In this document: positions 1-8,569 of the stretch, piece after piece
How the letters are laid out: each line of letters begins with the position of its first letter
Position numbering within the stretch: the first letter of the stretch is position 1
Assembly: GCF_025370775.1 (NCBI RefSeq)
Contig: NZ_JAMXEX010000019.1
Coordinates: forward strand, 1 to 46,474
Length of the DNA: 46,474 nt
From: Ancylothrix sp. D3o
GTDB lineage: Bacteria; Cyanobacteriota; Cyanobacteriia; Cyanobacteriales; Oscillatoriaceae
Direction: 5' to 3'
The notes under the pieces: model-generated
Told to the model about the DNA's origin: nothing
Databases searched by the model: none
Seen by the model: only the letters and a program-made list of their open reading frames with translations
Translations under genes and position numbers: made by a program

Positions 1-2
1 CT

Positions 3-68
3 TCTGATCGTAAGGAGTTTGAACCAATTATACCTTTGAATATTTGTCAAATTAATTTTATTCGTTAG
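3..68 (+). CDS. 3' end of an unidentified gene (partial)
   Basis: One frame is open from the window edge to a TAG at 66-68 and gives about 21 residues ending NICQINFIR. The composition is protein-like, and the stop lies 22 bp before the next gene, so it is probably the C-terminus of the preceding gene in a small operon. Similar tails occur in short cyanobacterial PIN/DUF3368-type proteins, but the piece is too short to assign. Confidence 0.35.
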   Translation, partial: SDRKEFEPIIPLNICQINFIR

Positions 69-90
69 TTAAGATGGGGGAGGTTGAGTT

Positions 91-333
91 ATGAATCTAC
101 TAGAAATAGTTGAGTCTTTTGAGAAATTATCAGAAGATGAACAGGATTATTTGTTGGATATTCTTGTAAAAAAAAGAAAATATCAACAAAACATAAAAAA
201 TAGTAATCAAGAAAACTTTTGGGAAATGCTCTTGCGATTTCGTGAGAGGATGGAACAAGAAAAAATTGTTTTTACGGATGAAGATTTTGCTAATTTAAGG
301 GAGCGTAGTCCAGGCCGAGAGGTTGATTTATAA
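91..333 (+). CDS. Antitoxin-like small protein, toxin partner missing
   Basis: An 80-aa protein with a helical, charged N-terminal half (ESFEKLSEDEQDYLLDIL) and a C-terminal tail reading DEDFANLRERSPGREVDL. This tail type is common in small cyanobacterial antitoxins encoded just upstream of PIN/VapC-like toxins; that is family knowledge, not a search result. A strong ribosome site (GGGGGAGG) lies about 8 bp before the ATG. A toxin gene would be expected to start within a few bases of the stop. Instead only a short run reading SHRFLLGTID can be read there, and it passes straight into repeat-family flanking DNA. The toxin therefore appears lost or replaced, leaving a solitary antitoxin. The TA role is inferred. 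Confidence 0.6.
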   Translation: MNLLEIVESFEKLSEDEQDYLLDILVKKRKYQQNIKNSNQENFWEMLLRFRERMEQEKIVFTDEDFANLRERSPGREVDL

Positions 334-360
334 GTCATAGATTTCTTTTAGGTACTATCG

Positions 361-632
361 ACTATGGGCTGGAGAAAAGCCGATTGGATACTAAACTTCA
401 AGAGGTCGTTACCTTTACCAAAAAATTGTTAGAGATACCCTTATTAGGGGAAAATTTAAAACAAGACCCCATACTCAAGAGCTTATCTGTGATTCGCCGG
501 CCAAACCCCACTAAGTATAAATTTACTCCGCAGGAATGGCAGCAGATCCATGAAATAATTAACTCAGCCATTTTACATTTAATATTCATCAATTTTTAGA
601 TTGAATTATGAGTTTTATTAGAGCGCCAATTG
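361..632 (+). repeat. Left-flank block of the GCCGGTGG array family, copy 1
   Basis: About 270 bp that recurs, diverged but alignable, at 16631-16889, immediately before another array. Shared stretches include GGCTGGAGAAAAGCCG, TTACCAAAAAATTGTTAG (here with CT before it) and TCTGTGATTCGCCGGCCAAA. It holds an open frame at 384-599 (71 aa, reading TKKLLEIPLLGENLKQ). The second copy has a stop in that frame, so I read it as a decayed gene piece carried with the repeat rather than a working gene. Confidence 0.6.
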
Positions 633-1340
633 AGTCATGGGGCTGGTGGGTTTTATGAGGCCGGTGATTTTCCCAGCGCCAATTGAGTCATGGGGCCGGT
701 GGGTTTTATGAGGCCGGTGGAATTGGGAGCGCCGGTGGAATTGAGAGCGCCGGTGGAACTCCAAGGGTTTTTGGATGCGGGTGAGACGGATGGATGTTTG
801 GAGGCCGAGGGATGTTTTTGGGGCCGGGGAACCTAGAGAAGCTGGGTAAGGTAAAGAGGCCGGTGTCCGCCTGGAGTGCCGGTGAAAGCAGGATGGCTGG
901 TGAATTTTGAGAACTCGGCTTTCGCGCTAAGACTGGTGGATGTTCGGGGGCCGGTGGTAGTTCGGGGGCCGGTGGTAGTTCGGGGGCCGGTGGATGCAAG
1001 ATGGCCGGTGGTAGCAAGATGGCCGGTGGTTTTTGAGAACTCGGCTTTTGCGTTGAGACTGGTGGATGCTTGAGGGCCGGTGGTTTTTGAAAACTCGGTT
1101 TTTGCGCTAAGGCTGAGAGAGCCGGTGGTAGTTCGGGGGCCGGTGAATTTGTCTGGGCTGGGGGATATTGAAGGGCCGGTGGTGGCAGGGAGGCCGGTGG
1201 ATCTTGAGAACTCGGCTTTCACGCTGAGACTGGTGGATGCTGGAGGGCCGGTGGCTGTTGAGAGGCCGGTGAATATCAGTTGGATGCAAGAGAGCCGATG
1301 GATGTCAATAATGCTTCCAATTCTGCGCCCCAATGGTAGG
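633..1340 (+). repeat. 18-bp GCCGGTGG repeat array A
   Basis: Degenerate tandem units of 18 bp or multiples of it, all with GCCGGTG on the plus strand; the cleanest run is three exact units of GCCGGTGGTAGTTCGGGG around 950-1000. Interspersed are about four copies of a ~42-bp module containing GAGAACTCGGCTTT, at about 900, 1027, 1086 and 1201. Because 18 is divisible by 3, several frames stay open for 60-166 codons and read as hexapeptide repeats such as PVVVRG. Stops fall in every frame over the whole array, so I do not call a protein here. Confidence 0.85.
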
Positions 1341-1500
1341 GCTTAAACCTACAGGGCAGTCAAGTTGTCAAGGTTGTGTTGGGATTATTCTCTTAAATTT
1401 ACCAGGCTACCCGTCCCAGAGTATCAATACTCATCATAGGCTATGGGAATCGTACACAAAACTTTACATTTTGTCGTGTTTCGTTGGAATCTGGGCTTTT
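1341..1500 (+). repeat. Right-end block of the array family, copy 1
   Basis: Sequence just after array A that matches the right flank of array B (9786-9960). Shared strings include AATGGTAGGGCTTA, TGTCAAGGTT, ATCGTACAC and AAACTTTACAT. It marks a common right boundary of the repeat family. From 1500 to 1761 I see no supported gene: a 73-aa open frame at 1443-1664 starts inside this block and has no recognisable motif. Confidence 0.6.
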
Positions 1501-1761
1501 TCCTAATGGAGGCAACACTATCTTTAGTTGGTAGACGACAGCTTGAGACAATTGCAGCATCCGGTTATCCTACCCCATTCTCTTCCCTAAAATTTTTCGC
1601 TCTTCTATTTGGCTATAAGTTAAAAATTTTATCAGACACTTCTACCATTTATGTAAATCATTAATTGTAAAATAACTATTTAAGTTCTTTGCTGATGGTC
1701 ACATCTTTGATTTTCCCAAACTTTCTAAGTAAAGAATTTTGGTACAACCTATTTAGGATTG

Positions 1762-2685
1762 CTATAGTACAAAATGATGTTGTAATTTGTGTGAATTTGA
1801 ATTGCGACTAAATTCTTTCTGAAGTTCATCTCTTCTTGTCCGGCTGATTCTTGTCCATGTAGTTGTTTCATTAGGATGGTCACTAACCCCAAAACTATGA
1901 CCTGATTGAATGCCCCCCAAATTGCTAATAATATAGCGATCATGAAATTTATCCCAAATAAAAACTTCAACTGAAAGTTTTTTAGACTGAATAACTGAAC
2001 TAAAACGCTTGTGCTTGCGAAAATCCTCCTCATACTCACGAGTTGAAATTGAGTTTAAATGACAAATATGAATTTCAATTGAAGGGGGATCATCACTTCT
2101 ATTAATGGCTTCTAATATTTGAGAAAATTCTCGATATTCATGTTTAACCACATCAAAATAAGGATCAATAAAAGTAATAGAGTTAGCATAATTTAAAAGG
2201 CGCTTTAGGCATTTTAGGTAATCAGATGTTTTTCTTTCTAACCCGACTGAGTGACTGCGATTTGCCCACCAATCTGCTTTATAAAGCTTTTCAACAGATG
2301 CAATTAATGTTTCTGTTGTTTCTGTTGTGAAATTTTGAATTGTTTGAGAAGATGCAATAATTCCATCTAGCGCATCTTCTTTATGAGAACTTAAGGCTTC
2401 ATTACACCAATCAATATAATTTTCTGGCTTATGAGCTTTTACTGCTTTAACGCGATGGAGACGATGAGATTTTAGTAAAATCTTAAGAATCTCTTTTGTA
2501 CAATAAGGTTTTGAGCCTATATTTTTTACAAATTGGCTCCACTTTCCATTATATAGATCACGAACAAGGCTTTCCTCATGTAACAGAATCTCTTTTAGAT
2601 TTTTTAAATGAAGCTCACCAATTTCTGGGTTGTTAAAATGCTTGGTGTCAAAAATACATGGAAGTAAAGCGTATTCAGCAAACAT
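1762..2685 (-). CDS. PLD-like protein coupled to the CARF-ATPase
   Basis: A 307-aa protein. The first ~160 residues are helical and unrecognised. The C-terminal half has the look of a phospholipase D-like fold: a strand reading FIDPYFD near residue 177 and a motif KFHDRYIISN near 249, followed by GGIQSGHSFG. This resembles the HDR-type PLD-like domains of the MIT_C kind more than a canonical HxKx4D nuclease, because the lysine is replaced by arginine, so catalytic activity is uncertain. The ATG lies 2 bp after the stop of the CARF-ATPase gene, which implies translational coupling and a joint function. Likely the effector or adaptor of a two-gene defence module inserted in a type I R-M operon; the role is inferred. 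Confidence 0.6.
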   Translation of the reverse strand: MFAEYALLPCIFDTKHFNNPEIGELHLKNLKEILLHEESLVRDLYNGKWSQFVKNIGSKPYCTKEILKILLKSHRLHRVKAVKAHKPENYIDWCNEALSSHKEDALDGIIASSQTIQNFTTETTETLIASVEKLYKADWWANRSHSVGLERKTSDYLKCLKRLLNYANSITFIDPYFDVVKHEYREFSQILEAINRSDDPPSIEIHICHLNSISTREYEEDFRKHKRFSSVIQSKKLSVEVFIWDKFHDRYIISNLGGIQSGHSFGVSDHPNETTTWTRISRTRRDELQKEFSRNSNSHKLQHHFVL

Positions 2686-2687
2686 AA

Positions 2688-4919
2688 TTATCCAAAAACC
2701 TCCTCTAATCCTTCTTCAAAAAAGCCACCTGGCCATGCTTTCTTCAATTCGCCTTTTTTATTTAAAGGCATTTCCATAACAATACTACCTTTTGCGTCAG
2801 GATCAACAAACAGAATCGAAACATCATCTGGTTTAACAGGCGGACAACCTTCAGGAAGTTCATCGTAGAAGGTTTCGCGCATTCGTCGCATGATTCGCAA
2901 GAGTAAATGTTCGCTATGGGTTTCTAGGATAAATAGATTTTTTTGTTGTCCTAATGCAGATTGAATAAATACATCTCCTAATTCTGCTTGCAGTTTAGGA
3001 TGCAAGTGAATTTCAGGCTGTTCAATAGCAACTAAAGCATCTGATAGACCATAACAAGATACTAAAATTGGAATAACTTGACTAACTCCAATTCCCACAT
3101 CTCGATGGGTAACTTGGGTTTTAGTTCGTTTATCAATTAAGACGAGATCAGAAATGCGATCGCCTTTTTTAGTAATATCTTCAATCCATTCTTCAGAAAT
3201 TTGTTCAGGATCAAGCATCATAGAAACCAATAGATCAACTTCAGGAAGTATATTTGAAAGATTATCTGAACTAATTCCAGCGTCAGTAAAATCTTGAATC
3301 ATTCGTTCTAATTGTTCCTGAATTCCATCTCCCCAGTTTGCTGCATGAAGAATCAGTTTTGTGGTTAACTCTTGTAATGTTTTCAGGAGTTGCGGGTAGA
3401 GTTCATTGGCTAATTGAGAATCTGGTAATAAATTTCTAACCGTAATTTCATAGGGGGTATTCATTCGTTTTTTATCCCCTAACCAATGATTGACTTGCTC
3501 TCGAACATCTGCACGATTTAATAGAATATCCCAAGCATATCCTCCACCAGAATCCCAATTTTCATCCTGTTGGCGAGAGAAGGCAAAATGACGAGGAGGA
3601 TAGGTACGGAATGGCCCTAAGTAATGTAATCTTCCCATATTTTGTTCAATATTACCAGCGATCGCATGAATCAATTGATTGAGTCGATAGGGAAATAAGA
3701 AACGAACGATTTGTTTTGGGTTAGTGGGATCTGGAGTAAAATTAAGCTCTGAGGTAAGCTCAATCTCCTCCTCAATGTGTAGAGTTTCGGGAAATAAACC
3801 GGAGATTTTACCAATAATTTTAGGGACTAATTCATCGATAGCATTTTCAATTTGTGGACTCATTTGCAAAGAATAGGGGGGTGGTTCAATAATCGCTTCA
3901 ATCAGTTTACGAATTATGGGATTTTTAGAGTTGAGGCGATCTAATTGCATTCCTTTTGAACGAGAACTCATGGAGAGAATTTCTTCCCCCTCTGCTTCTA
4001 GGTAAAAAGAACGCACACTCACCTTTCCATCACGGGAAGAAGCGCTTCCAATTCCGACTCCAACACTTAGGGATTTAATCTCTTTTAGTAAGTCTGCTAA
4101 CCCTTGATCCGGTAAATTAAGGTGTTTGGGGTTTAAATCAATTGCCCATTGAACTTGAGAAAAGCGATCGCGTTTATGAACATATTGATTAAACCCTCCT
4201 AAATCAACCGAGTCTCCCCCTGCTTCGGTACTATAAATATCGAGTTCTCCTTTATTTTTAATGGCATGATGGGTCAGAAGAATACTATGTAAAATACTCG
4301 ATTTCCCTGAACTATTTGCACCATAAATTAAGGTGATCGGGCGAATGGGAATATATTGAATATCTGAAAACGCTTTAAATCTACCCACTCGAAAGGCAGT
4401 AATACTATTTGTAATAGTTTTGGGTATTAATTGGGTTTTAATATTATTTAATCTCGGCAATTGTAGGCTGGGATGACTAACAGTTGATAAAGTTACTGGA
4501 CTATTAACTTGTAAAGAAACCCCTGATTCTAAGCAAGCTAACGCCAGACCTAATGACATAGTTTTTGTGCCACCTGTATAGTCGGCAAAAATATTACAAT
4601 CGGGGTAGGATTCTTGGAGTTGGCGAATGGTATTAGCGACGAATTGATAACAGTCGGCTAAATCATCAGGATTAGAAATTATTTTTAAGTCTCGGTTCTG
4701 TTGAAAGCGATTTCCTAATTGAGCTAAGGTTGGAATATTAGGATATCTTTTAATTTGATTGCCAACTTGAACAGTACAGGGTTGTCCTTCACCGATAATT
4801 TGGTCTTTGAAGTTTTCAGTACAATAGAAGATGACTCGCTCAGGTTGGACACTTTGAATAGCTTTAACGATAGGAATAAAAGCTTTCCCAACCGTTACTA
4901 ATAAAATTTTAAAAGGCAT
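2688..4919 (-). CDS. CARF-like domain fused to AAA ATPase with DUF3696 tail
   Basis: A 743-aa protein with three visible parts. Residues 1 to ~165 form a Rossmann-like domain starting KILLVTVGKAFIPIVKAI and carrying ADYTGGTKTMSLGLALA near 115. The (D)TGGTKxM motif is typical of CARF ligand-binding domains of CRISPR ancillary proteins of the TIGR02710/Csx1 kind. Residues ~170-680 are an SMC/OLD-like ATPase: Walker A GANSSGKSS near 201, Walker B/signature region AIEQPEIHLHPKLQ near 633 and ETHSEHLLLR near 668. The tail (KAWPGGFFEEGLEEVFG) matches the DUF3696 pattern. Known CARF domains bind cyclic oligoadenylates; no CRISPR locus or cyclase is visible here, so the ligand is unknown. It follows hsdS by 66 bp and precedes the PLD-like gene by 2 bp. 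Most likely an anti-phage sensor-ATPase. Confidence 0.8.
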   Translation of the reverse strand: MPFKILLVTVGKAFIPIVKAIQSVQPERVIFYCTENFKDQIIGEGQPCTVQVGNQIKRYPNIPTLAQLGNRFQQNRDLKIISNPDDLADCYQFVANTIRQLQESYPDCNIFADYTGGTKTMSLGLALACLESGVSLQVNSPVTLSTVSHPSLQLPRLNNIKTQLIPKTITNSITAFRVGRFKAFSDIQYIPIRPITLIYGANSSGKSSILHSILLTHHAIKNKGELDIYSTEAGGDSVDLGGFNQYVHKRDRFSQVQWAIDLNPKHLNLPDQGLADLLKEIKSLSVGVGIGSASSRDGKVSVRSFYLEAEGEEILSMSSRSKGMQLDRLNSKNPIIRKLIEAIIEPPPYSLQMSPQIENAIDELVPKIIGKISGLFPETLHIEEEIELTSELNFTPDPTNPKQIVRFLFPYRLNQLIHAIAGNIEQNMGRLHYLGPFRTYPPRHFAFSRQQDENWDSGGGYAWDILLNRADVREQVNHWLGDKKRMNTPYEITVRNLLPDSQLANELYPQLLKTLQELTTKLILHAANWGDGIQEQLERMIQDFTDAGISSDNLSNILPEVDLLVSMMLDPEQISEEWIEDITKKGDRISDLVLIDKRTKTQVTHRDVGIGVSQVIPILVSCYGLSDALVAIEQPEIHLHPKLQAELGDVFIQSALGQQKNLFILETHSEHLLLRIMRRMRETFYDELPEGCPPVKPDDVSILFVDPDAKGSIVMEMPLNKKGELKKAWPGGFFEEGLEEVFG

Positions 4920-4985
4920 AAGTGATTAGGGATTGAGAATGAGTCAGCAAAGCGTTAGGAGGGTAAGGGATAGGATTGATAATAG

Positions 4986-6212
4986 TTAATTATTATCCAA
5001 TAGTTTGGCTTGATGTTCCATCTCTTGTAACAATTCTTTAAAATGATCTTCTCTCCATTTAGCTGTGAGTTCGCCAGAAAAAGCCCGATTTTGGAGAGTT
5101 TGAAATAGGATTTCTAGTTTTATTTTTACTTCAGCAAATTTTGAGCGCAGTTGATGACTATAGGAAGATGATAGTTGAAATCGATTTAATTCTTGTTGAG
5201 ATGGAATAAAAATTGGTAGATTCAGTAAAGATTGTGTATCCAATTTTCGGTATCCGTGACCTGCGGTTCCCACTTGAGCTAAAATAATTTTGCTGGATGC
5301 TTTGAGTGCAGCTTGCAAGTAAGTTGAGTCAATCTCTTTACCTTTAGGAGAAATAGCTTTCATATCCTCATTTATCGTTAGTCGTGTTCCAGCTATCGCA
5401 ATAGGAATTGTATGGGCTAAAATCATTCCCCTTACTAGAATTAATATTGCTCCAGATTCTATATATTTTAAATTTGTTTCTTTTATGGCTAAGTCTGAAA
5501 TGTGTTCAATAGAATCATAAATTATATCTTGCTTCATGTCTTTTAGAGATACCCAAGGGGTATTTCCTTCCCAGTATTTTAAATTTTTATTTGAGGGAGT
5601 ACCACCTCCTTGAATATTAATTAATTCTCCTAAAGGCTTCGTATTTGATACATCCCAGGTTGCAGGATCACCAAACATTTTAATAAAGAGGCTAGGTAAA
5701 ATGCGATCGATAATTTGATCTGCTTCTAACCGCTTCCGTCGCAACGCATCCGCTTGATCAAGGATTTCAACAATTCGGTGTTGTTCTGATAGGGTTGGGA
5801 GAGGTATAGAGATAGATTCAATATGAGAACGATTAATTGCTTTAAAGGCGCTTCCTTGACCTAAATCAGAAATAGAAGGCTCTATAAATTTGAATAACCA
5901 ATAAAGATACTTTTGTTCAGCAATTTCTTTTTTAGCCCTAATTGCTGCTAACCCACCACCTATACAACAAATTTGATCAGCTATATTAGTTTGCCCTATA
6001 GGAGCGCGAACAGACATTAAAATATCATTTTTTTGAGCAATTTTCCTTGGTTCAGTACACCACTTAATAGGAGTAGGATGAATAGCTCCGAATTCTAGTT
6101 TACCTTGAAAAAGAGGTAAACCTTTTCCCACGTCATTATACGAATTAGTGGGTGGAGATTGTCCCATATTTACAGTTGCAATCTTAGAAAGATGAACTTT
6201 TAGCCAATCCAT
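4986..6212 (-). CDS. hsdS: Type I restriction-modification specificity subunit
   Basis: A 408-aa protein with the two-half layout of HsdS. The first target-recognition domain is residues ~1-140. The conserved linker is LPTLSEQHRIVEILDQADAL followed by a long helix ending in IKMFGDP. The second target-recognition domain opens with WDVSNTKPLGELINIQGGGT, and a second linker helix ends NRAFSGELTAKWRE. HsdS binds two HsdM subunits and sets the bipartite DNA target; the two recognition domains differ, so an asymmetric target is expected. It lies 163 bp after hsdM and 66 bp before the CARF-ATPase, in one direction, consistent with one operon. Confidence 0.95.
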   Translation of the reverse strand: MDWLKVHLSKIATVNMGQSPPTNSYNDVGKGLPLFQGKLEFGAIHPTPIKWCTEPRKIAQKNDILMSVRAPIGQTNIADQICCIGGGLAAIRAKKEIAEQKYLYWLFKFIEPSISDLGQGSAFKAINRSHIESISIPLPTLSEQHRIVEILDQADALRRKRLEADQIIDRILPSLFIKMFGDPATWDVSNTKPLGELINIQGGGTPSNKNLKYWEGNTPWVSLKDMKQDIIYDSIEHISDLAIKETNLKYIESGAILILVRGMILAHTIPIAIAGTRLTINEDMKAISPKGKEIDSTYLQAALKASSKIILAQVGTAGHGYRKLDTQSLLNLPIFIPSQQELNRFQLSSSYSHQLRSKFAEVKIKLEILFQTLQNRAFSGELTAKWREDHFKELLQEMEHQAKLLDNN

Positions 6213-6270
6213 AATAAAAATCCATTACATTCTTGAACAATTTTTGACCTTCCAAACCTCTCCATACTAT

Positions 6271-6372
6271 TCATTTTTTTAATGAATATTTTCGGTTCGC
6301 TGTAAACATAAAACGGCATTCTACATCTGCAAAAAATTTTATTCTATCGGTAACAGCTTTTGATTGTATCAT
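6271..6372 (-). CDS. Possible 33-aa peptide between hsdM and hsdS
   Basis: An ATG-to-TGA frame starting 4 bp after the hsdM stop and filling most of the hsdM-hsdS gap. It reads MIQSKAVTDRIKFFADVECR and ends in a basic tail. Its position suggests translational coupling. There is no recognisable domain; it could also be the stump of a longer inserted gene. Confidence 0.3.
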   Translation of the reverse strand: MIQSKAVTDRIKFFADVECRFMFTANRKYSLKK

Positions 6373-6375
6373 AAT

Positions 6376-8049
6376 TTAACTTTCAACCTCCTTTAATAAC
6401 CGCTCTAACCCGGTATTTATCTCTTGTTCAATCTGCAATAATTCCCTAATTAATTCCGCAGGCTCTTCATTCGATACCGTTTCTGCCACTTGGGGCTTAT
6501 AACGTCCTGCTGCTAAATTATAACCATTCTCTGCAATTGTTTCTAAATCAACCCACCAACAACGAGGTTCAACTGCTCCTGCTGCTAATAAAGTTCCGGC
6601 TTTTACCCCTGGTGGATTCTTAAATCTTGACTCTTTATAACTTTTCCAATCGCACAATAATTGAGGAATATCATTAAGTTTTGGGGTTTCCGGTCTTCCG
6701 CTTCCTCTAATTTTATCAGGATCAAAACCATCGTTTTTTACCTCGTAAAACCAAACCTGTTGAACTCGATTTTCACTGTCTTTCTTCATTAAGGATTGTT
6801 CGGAGATATCAACAGGTTTACGGAATACTAACACGGCTGTTTTTACCCCTGTGTAAGGTTTAAAAACTCCCACAGGAAGAGAAACAACGGCTAAGAGTTC
6901 AAAATCTGTTAAAAGTTGTTTTCTTAAGTCAATATGCGCTTGTGTTAAGCCAACTAATAACCCCTCTGGAACAACAACGGCACAACGTCCCCCCTCCGCT
7001 AAACATTTCATCATCGCTGCTAAAAATAGCAGTTCACTTTTTTTAGAATGGGTGGGTAAATCTTCTCGGATGGAATCTTTAGATAACGTTCCAACAAAAG
7101 GAGGATTAGCTAATAAAACTTTATAACGTCGTTGTAAATCTTCTTCATTTAACCCGCCTAAATTTGATAATATATTCGCTAATTTAACCTGAGCATTTCT
7201 CACTCCATGCAAGACTAAATTCATTACTGCAATTCTTAACATTTGACGGGATACATCAAACCCATAAATTGAAGCTTCTAGTAAATTCCAGTCGGTCAGT
7301 TTATCTCCATTACCTTTATAATAGGTTTGTAAATTGGGATTTTCTTGTTTAGCGGTTTCTACTGATTTTCCCTGCTTTTCTAACCAGTCTTCTCCATAAA
7401 TAGGAATTTCATGCGGACTTTCACTGTATTTAGCTAAAATATAATTCAAACTCTCAATCAAAAAACCTCCTGTTCCCATTGCTAAATCGCAAATCGTATC
7501 CCCTAAATCTGGATCAACCATTTCCACCATAAACCATCGAATTTGTTTAGGGGTACGGAATTGTCCGTTTAAAGCTGATTGTCCTAAATGGGTGAGCAAA
7601 TATTCATAAATATCTCCTTTGATATCCTGCCCTAATTTATTTAGTTCTAAAGTATCTAGTTCATCAACAACAGTTTTTAAGACATTAGGATCGGAAATTT
7701 CTAACACAGCATCTCTAAAGTATTCAGCAACTTTTGGCTCATCTTTTATTAAAGAATTTGCCATATAAGGAAAAACTTCATCTCGGATAAAGTCTCTCAA
7801 ATCAATTCCACTTTTAAACCGCCATTTTGACCAACGATAGCGTTCTGTCTGTTGCGGAAATAATAAACGAATATTTTCTTGTTCTCCGATTAAACGAGCG
7901 CGAAGTTCCCGTTGAGATTCTTCCTCATCTAATAGTTTCAAATAAATTAAATAGGAAATTTGCTCAATATAAGTAATAGGATTGGTAACGCCTCCTACCC
8001 CAAGTGTATCCGTAATTCGATCTAATTTACGCCGTAAGTCAATATCCAC
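6376..8049 (-). CDS. hsdM: Type I restriction-modification methyltransferase subunit
   Basis: A 557-aa N6-adenine methyltransferase. Residues ~1-150 form the HsdM N-terminal helical domain, followed by the SAM-binding motif DLAMGTGGFLIESL and the catalytic motif LLANPPFVG (the NPPF box of N6-adenine MTases). Length and motif order fit a complete protein. The start is GTG at 8047-8049, preceded by a strong GGAGGGG ribosome site; the preceding reading frame ends 3 bp upstream. With HsdS it should form an active M2S methylase. No restriction subunit is intact in the window, so the system may methylate without cleaving, or hsdR may lie elsewhere. Confidence 0.96.
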   Translation of the reverse strand: MDIDLRRKLDRITDTLGVGGVTNPITYIEQISYLIYLKLLDEEESQRELRARLIGEQENIRLLFPQQTERYRWSKWRFKSGIDLRDFIRDEVFPYMANSLIKDEPKVAEYFRDAVLEISDPNVLKTVVDELDTLELNKLGQDIKGDIYEYLLTHLGQSALNGQFRTPKQIRWFMVEMVDPDLGDTICDLAMGTGGFLIESLNYILAKYSESPHEIPIYGEDWLEKQGKSVETAKQENPNLQTYYKGNGDKLTDWNLLEASIYGFDVSRQMLRIAVMNLVLHGVRNAQVKLANILSNLGGLNEEDLQRRYKVLLANPPFVGTLSKDSIREDLPTHSKKSELLFLAAMMKCLAEGGRCAVVVPEGLLVGLTQAHIDLRKQLLTDFELLAVVSLPVGVFKPYTGVKTAVLVFRKPVDISEQSLMKKDSENRVQQVWFYEVKNDGFDPDKIRGSGRPETPKLNDIPQLLCDWKSYKESRFKNPPGVKAGTLLAAGAVEPRCWWVDLETIAENGYNLAAGRYKPQVAETVSNEEPAELIRELLQIEQEINTGLERLLKEVES

Positions 8050-8052
8050 TTA

Positions 8053-8187
8053 TTACCCCTCCGTTCGGTTCTTTTTCTGGAACACCAAACGATTTAATTC
8101 TTCAAAAATCGTTCTTAAACCTTCTTCCCCAAATAATTCTACCCCTAAACCTGAATCTTCAGGAAGTGTTCGCACTCTATTGACAGC
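8053..8187 (-). pseudogene. hsdR: C-terminal remnant of a gene upstream of hsdM, probably hsdR
   Basis: The frame ending in TAA at 8053-8055 can be read upstream only to an in-frame stop at 8188-8190, about 44 codons. It contains GLGVELFGEEGLRTIFEELN followed by RLVFQKKNRTEG. The 3-bp spacing to the hsdM start, the shared strand and the helical FGEEGL..IFEELN character fit the C-terminus of the restriction subunit in an hsdR-hsdM-hsdS operon. Everything upstream is repeat-associated DNA, so the body of the gene is gone. Assignment to hsdR is by context; a different small upstream gene is possible. Confidence 0.5.
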
Positions 8188-8220
8188 TTATTTGCAGCCT
8201 ACCGCTAAAGTGAAGACAAC

Positions 8221-8497
8221 TTGACCAGAAGCGAGGTTGCCTCCTTGCTCAAAACCGCCTGCAAACTCATTGACAAAGAAGAAGACCCCGAAAAATTTGC
8301 CAAACGTCGCCGCGTAAAAACGATAGTTTGTTTATGCTCACCACCCTCGAAAATTTCTCTCGCTCCTGACTGAGGGGGGCTGCCAGCTATCGCTACGCGA
8401 CGGTTACTCTAACGGTTACTTTCGGGGTCTGCATTCCGCCTGTGAGCGTTACCTACTTGGGCGTGGTCATACCATTTCTGGTACTTTCCGTGAGTGA
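8221..8497 (+). other. Possible decayed coding fragments before array B
   Basis: Two overlapping plus-strand frames look protein-like. One at 8221-8373 reads LTRSEVASLLKTACKLIDKE. The other runs from about 8327 to a TGA at 8495-8497 and reads DGYSNGYFRGLHSACERYLL. Neither has a good start or ribosome site, and I recognise neither. They may be pieces of one frameshifted gene. The stretch 8190-8570 holds nothing else that I can support. Confidence 0.25.
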
Positions 8498-8569
8498 CTC
8501 CCCAGCGTTGGGCCGGCCCTACTTACCAAACAAGCAGTTCAGGCCGTGCCAAATTTAAACCCATTTAAT

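Noticed and set aside
706-1346. Open frames of 60-166 codons in array A, both strands
   Set aside because: They are periodic by-products of an 18-bp unit without stops in some frames; no ribosome site, no conserved start, and the frames break within each array.
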